This document shows positions 5,754 through 7,652 of a stretch of DNA of 7,652 nucleotides, piece by piece. Below the pieces are notes generated by a model. That model was given only the letters and a program-made list of their open reading frames with translations, was not told where the DNA came from and ran no database searches. A program made the translations under genes and the position numbers. The stretch is from Candidatus Poseidoniales archaeon (GTDB lineage Archaea > Thermoplasmatota > Poseidoniia > Poseidoniales > Poseidoniaceae), in the NCBI GenBank assembly GCA_003602535.1, contig QQSA01000028.1, positions 1 to 7,652 of the forward strand. The letters are read 5' to 3'. The first letter of the stretch is position 1. Each line of letters begins with the position of its first letter.

Positions 5754-6140
5754 TCACTCAGCATGTACTTCTACACTGTAAGTCATCTTGCAGTCATCTC
5801 TGATACTGTGGGACACACTACAGTATTTTTCGTGAGATTTTTGAACTACCCTTTCTACTAATTTTAGAGGGACATCGCCTACAACATGGTAAACCATGTG
5901 CATGGAAGTAAAATAACGAGGCGATTCGTCATTGCGTGTTGAATCCATCTCAACCCAAACTTTGGAAAAGTTGCGGCTTTTCAAACCGATTACAACATCT
6001 ACAAGTGAACAAGCGCCTACCATTTGTAACGTTAGTTGCATTGGACTTGGCCCGTCATCCCAGTTCATCTCAATGGTCTGACCATTAGAATTAATTCCGA
6101 CCATGTTTTTACCACCTGTCCACTCAACACGTCCTTGCAT
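5754..6140 (-). CDS. OsmC/Ohr-family protein (predicted thiol peroxidase-like)
   Basis: The 128-residue product matches the OsmC superfamily, whose members reduce organic or fatty-acid hydroperoxides with a reactive cysteine pair in a cytoplasmic dimer. Signature segments are MQGRVEWTGGKNM at the N-terminus, DGPSPMQLTLQMVGACSLVD (29-48) and KSHEKYCSVSHSI (101-113). The two expected cysteines, C44 and C107, are both present, as is the GPSPxxL motif. A further cysteine is at 117. The exact subfamily (OsmC, Ohr or YhfA-like) cannot be decided by eye, and its substrate is unknown. I chose the ATG at 6140 because the family normally begins with this strand. The longer reading to 6236 adds 32 residues without family resemblance and would run across the divergent icd start. 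The two genes diverge over a 76-nt spacer. Confidence 0.92.
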   Translation of the reverse strand: MQGRVEWTGGKNMVGINSNGQTIEMNWDDGPSPMQLTLQMVGACSLVDVVIGLKSRNFSKVWVEMDSTRNDESPRYFTSMHMVYHVVGDVPLKLVERVVQKSHEKYCSVSHSIRDDCKMTYSVEVHAE

Positions 6141-6216
6141 AAATCGCCCAATAAGCCCTAAGAGATGAAACCACCGTTGACCGCTGTGTTGATGAAGGGG
6201 CTCAAGTTGGCCCGTC
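6141..6216. promoter_or_regulatory. Divergent promoter spacer between the OsmC-family gene and icd
   Basis: These 76 nt must hold the promoters for both divergent genes. I find no convincing TATA box in either direction and no strong Shine-Dalgarno before either start; GAAGGGG at 6194-6200 is too far from the ATG at 6217. The region is richer in G and C than the 4188-4302 spacer. Part of the icd promoter may overlap the 5' end of the OsmC-family gene. Confidence 0.4.
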
Positions 6217-7452
6217 ATGAGCATCATGTCAGGCACCCCGATAACAATGGAAAATGGAGTATTAGTAGTTCCAGAAAACCCAATCGTACATTACATCGAA
6301 GGAGATGGGATTGGAGTCGACATTACGCCTGTAATGATAGAGGTTGTCGATGCTGCTGTATCAAAGGCCTATTCAGGAAATAAGAAGATTACTTGGAGCG
6401 AAACATTGGCCGGAGAAAAAGCGTTCAACAATACTGGCGAATGGTTGCCTGAAGCAACATTGGATTCAATGAGATCGGGTTTGGTTTCAATCAAGGGCCC
6501 GCTAACCACTCCAGTTGGCGGAGGGATACGGTCACTAAATGTCGCTCTCAGGCAGAAACTCGACCTGTTTGCATGTGTTAGACCTGTACGTTGGTATGAA
6601 GGTACTCCATCTCCTGTAAAGTCGCCTGGCGATGTCGACATGATCATCTTCAGAGAAAATAGTGAAGATGTATACGCAGGAATCGAATGGGAAGCAGGAT
6701 CTGAAGGTGTAGCCAAAGTAATTGATTTCTTAGTCAATGAAATGGGAGTTGACAAGATAAGATTCCCAGACACATCTGGAATTGGAATCAAACCGATTAG
6801 CAAAGAAGGCACTGCTAGAATTGTCAGAGCTGCAATTAAGTACGCTGTTGATAATGACAAAGATTCAGTAACCCTTGTTCACAAAGGGAATATCATGAAA
6901 TTCACCGAAGGTGGATTTCGTGACTGGGGCTATCAACTTGCTAAAGATGAGTTTGGCGCAACTGAATTGGACGGAGGCCCATGGTGTACTTTCACAAACC
7001 CAAATACTGGAAATACAATCACAATCAAGGATGTAATTGCAGATGCTATGCTTCAACAGATAATCACTAGACCTGCAGAATATGGAGTACTTGCAACAAT
7101 GAACTTGAATGGAGATTACATCTCTGATGCTTTAGCTGCCCAGGTAGGTGGAATTGGAATCGCTCCCGGTGCAAATATCAATTATGATACTGGAATCTCG
7201 ATTTTCGAGGCGACGCACGGAACCGCTCCAAAATATGCTGGCCAAGATAAGGTTAACCCTGGGTCGCTAATTCTATCCGCTGAAATGATGTTACGCCATA
7301 TGGGATGGACTGAAGCCGCTGATCTAATTGTAAGCGGTATGGAAGGCGCTATTTCTGCAAAGACTGTTACTTATGACTTTGAAAGATTAATGGATGATGC
7401 AGAACTACTATCATGTTCAGCATTCGGTAAGGCGATTATTTCTCACATGTGA
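6217..7452 (+). CDS. icd: Isocitrate dehydrogenase (NADP+)
   Basis: Catalyses oxidative decarboxylation of isocitrate to 2-oxoglutarate in the TCA cycle, producing NADPH in the cytoplasm; homodimer in its family. The 411 residues are close to the 416 of E. coli Icd. Substrate-binding residues are S106, N108, R112 (RSLNVALRQ), R122, R146 and Y153, with K223 in HKGNIMKFTE. The metal ligands D276, D300 and D304 are present. NADP preference is indicated by KYAGQDKV (339-346) and YDFERLM (386-392), which match the E. coli residues contacting the 2'-phosphate. The serine phosphorylated in E. coli (S113) corresponds to S106, but whether it is regulated here is unknown. I keep the ATG at 6217 because the E. 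coli enzyme is longer still at the N-terminus; in-frame ATGs at 6226 and 6247 are alternatives. The gene stands alone, and the convergent neighbour ends 17 nt away. Confidence 0.97.
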   Translation: MSIMSGTPITMENGVLVVPENPIVHYIEGDGIGVDITPVMIEVVDAAVSKAYSGNKKITWSETLAGEKAFNNTGEWLPEATLDSMRSGLVSIKGPLTTPVGGGIRSLNVALRQKLDLFACVRPVRWYEGTPSPVKSPGDVDMIIFRENSEDVYAGIEWEAGSEGVAKVIDFLVNEMGVDKIRFPDTSGIGIKPISKEGTARIVRAAIKYAVDNDKDSVTLVHKGNIMKFTEGGFRDWGYQLAKDEFGATELDGGPWCTFTNPNTGNTITIKDVIADAMLQQIITRPAEYGVLATMNLNGDYISDALAAQVGGIGIAPGANINYDTGISIFEATHGTAPKYAGQDKVNPGSLILSAEMMLRHMGWTEAADLIVSGMEGAISAKTVTYDFERLMDDAELLSCSAFGKAIISHM

Positions 7453-7469
7453 GAAACTTAGGCCCAGTT

Positions 7470-7652
7470 TCACCTTAGCCACGAATTTAGGTTTCGGCTG
7501 TTTGCAATAACACCGAAACCAAAGCGTTCCTCGATTGCACGAGCAACCAGCGCAAAGTCGGAGTCTCTTGTAGCAATCAAAATACTTCCAATCTCATCAA
7601 GGGGCCTATTTGCCATCGCTGTAGCGAGGCACATTAGCGCTTTATCTGCAAT
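7470..7652 (-). CDS. C-terminal fragment of a probable NYN/PIN-like domain protein
   Basis: The minus strand is open from the window edge to a TGA at 7470-7472, giving 60 residues; the N-terminus is missing. The fragment reads IADKALMCLATAMANRPLDE, then ILIATRDSDFALVARAIEE, then a short strand FGFGVIA. A helix, a hydrophobic strand ending in DSDF, another helix and a glycine-rich strand are the arrangement of the C-terminal half of NYN (LabA/DUF88-type) PIN-like domains. In these, the DSDF aspartates belong to a metal-dependent ribonuclease site. The catalytic Asp expected near the N-terminus lies outside the window. RNA processing is the family expectation, not something shown here. It converges on icd with 17 nt between the stops. 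Confidence 0.65.
   Translation of the reverse strand: MADKALMCLATAMANRPLDEIGSILIATRDSDFALVARAIEERFGFGVIANSRNLNSWLR

Noticed and set aside
6047..6218. 12-bp direct repeat TTGGCCCGTCAT at 6047-6058 and 6207-6218
   Set aside because: One copy lies in the OsmC-family coding sequence and one at the icd start. In 7.6 kb one or two such 12-base matches are expected by chance.
6141..6236. N-terminal extension of the OsmC-family gene to 6236
   Set aside because: The 32 extra residues do not resemble the family N-terminus and would run through the divergent icd start; the ATG at 6140 fits the family.
6369..6860. Minus-strand open frame opposite icd (163 residues), and another at 6865-7056
   Set aside because: Both are antisense to the fully conserved icd coding sequence and show no domain pattern.

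Overview
The window looks like a compact archaeal genome, most plausibly a marine planktonic euryarchaeon of the Marine Group II / Poseidoniales type. This rests on an archaeal RadA recombinase (not bacterial RecA), an archaeal FtsZ1-type FtsZ, a membrane-anchored double winged-helix regulator of a kind common in Euryarchaeota, an apparently leaderless start with a TATA-like box, moderate GC and near-zero intergenic gaps. The lineage is inferred from gene content; no rRNA is present.

Layout. 1-138: the 3' end of an unidentified beta-rich protein, then a short spacer with a small tandem repeat. 273-2507 (+): radA and ftsZ, separated by 78 nt that hold a GC-rich perfect palindrome. 2509-4187 (-): a two-gene unit read towards ftsZ. 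It encodes a membrane protein with an acidic ectodomain and two winged-helix domains, then a secreted, membrane-anchored protein resembling the 'choice-of-anchor V' / Reeler-like family with a CVCH motif. 4188-4302: a divergent promoter region with palindromes. 4303-5751 (+): two coupled unknown genes that appear to share a TerB-like helical domain. 5754-6140 (-): an OsmC-family protein. 6217-7452 (+): NADP-dependent isocitrate dehydrogenase, strikingly like the E. coli enzyme. 7470-7652 (-): the C-terminus of a probable NYN/PIN-like nuclease, cut by the window edge.

How the genes fit together. radA (recombination), ftsZ (division) and icd (TCA cycle) are housekeeping genes. The less ordinary parts are the regulator plus envelope-protein pair, which may be an envelope-sensing unit, and the divergent TerB-like pair. 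I see no CRISPR array, insertion sequence, integrase, toxin-antitoxin pair or recognisable defence locus. Three convergent gene pairs end 1, 2 and 17 nt apart, which leaves almost no room for separate terminators.
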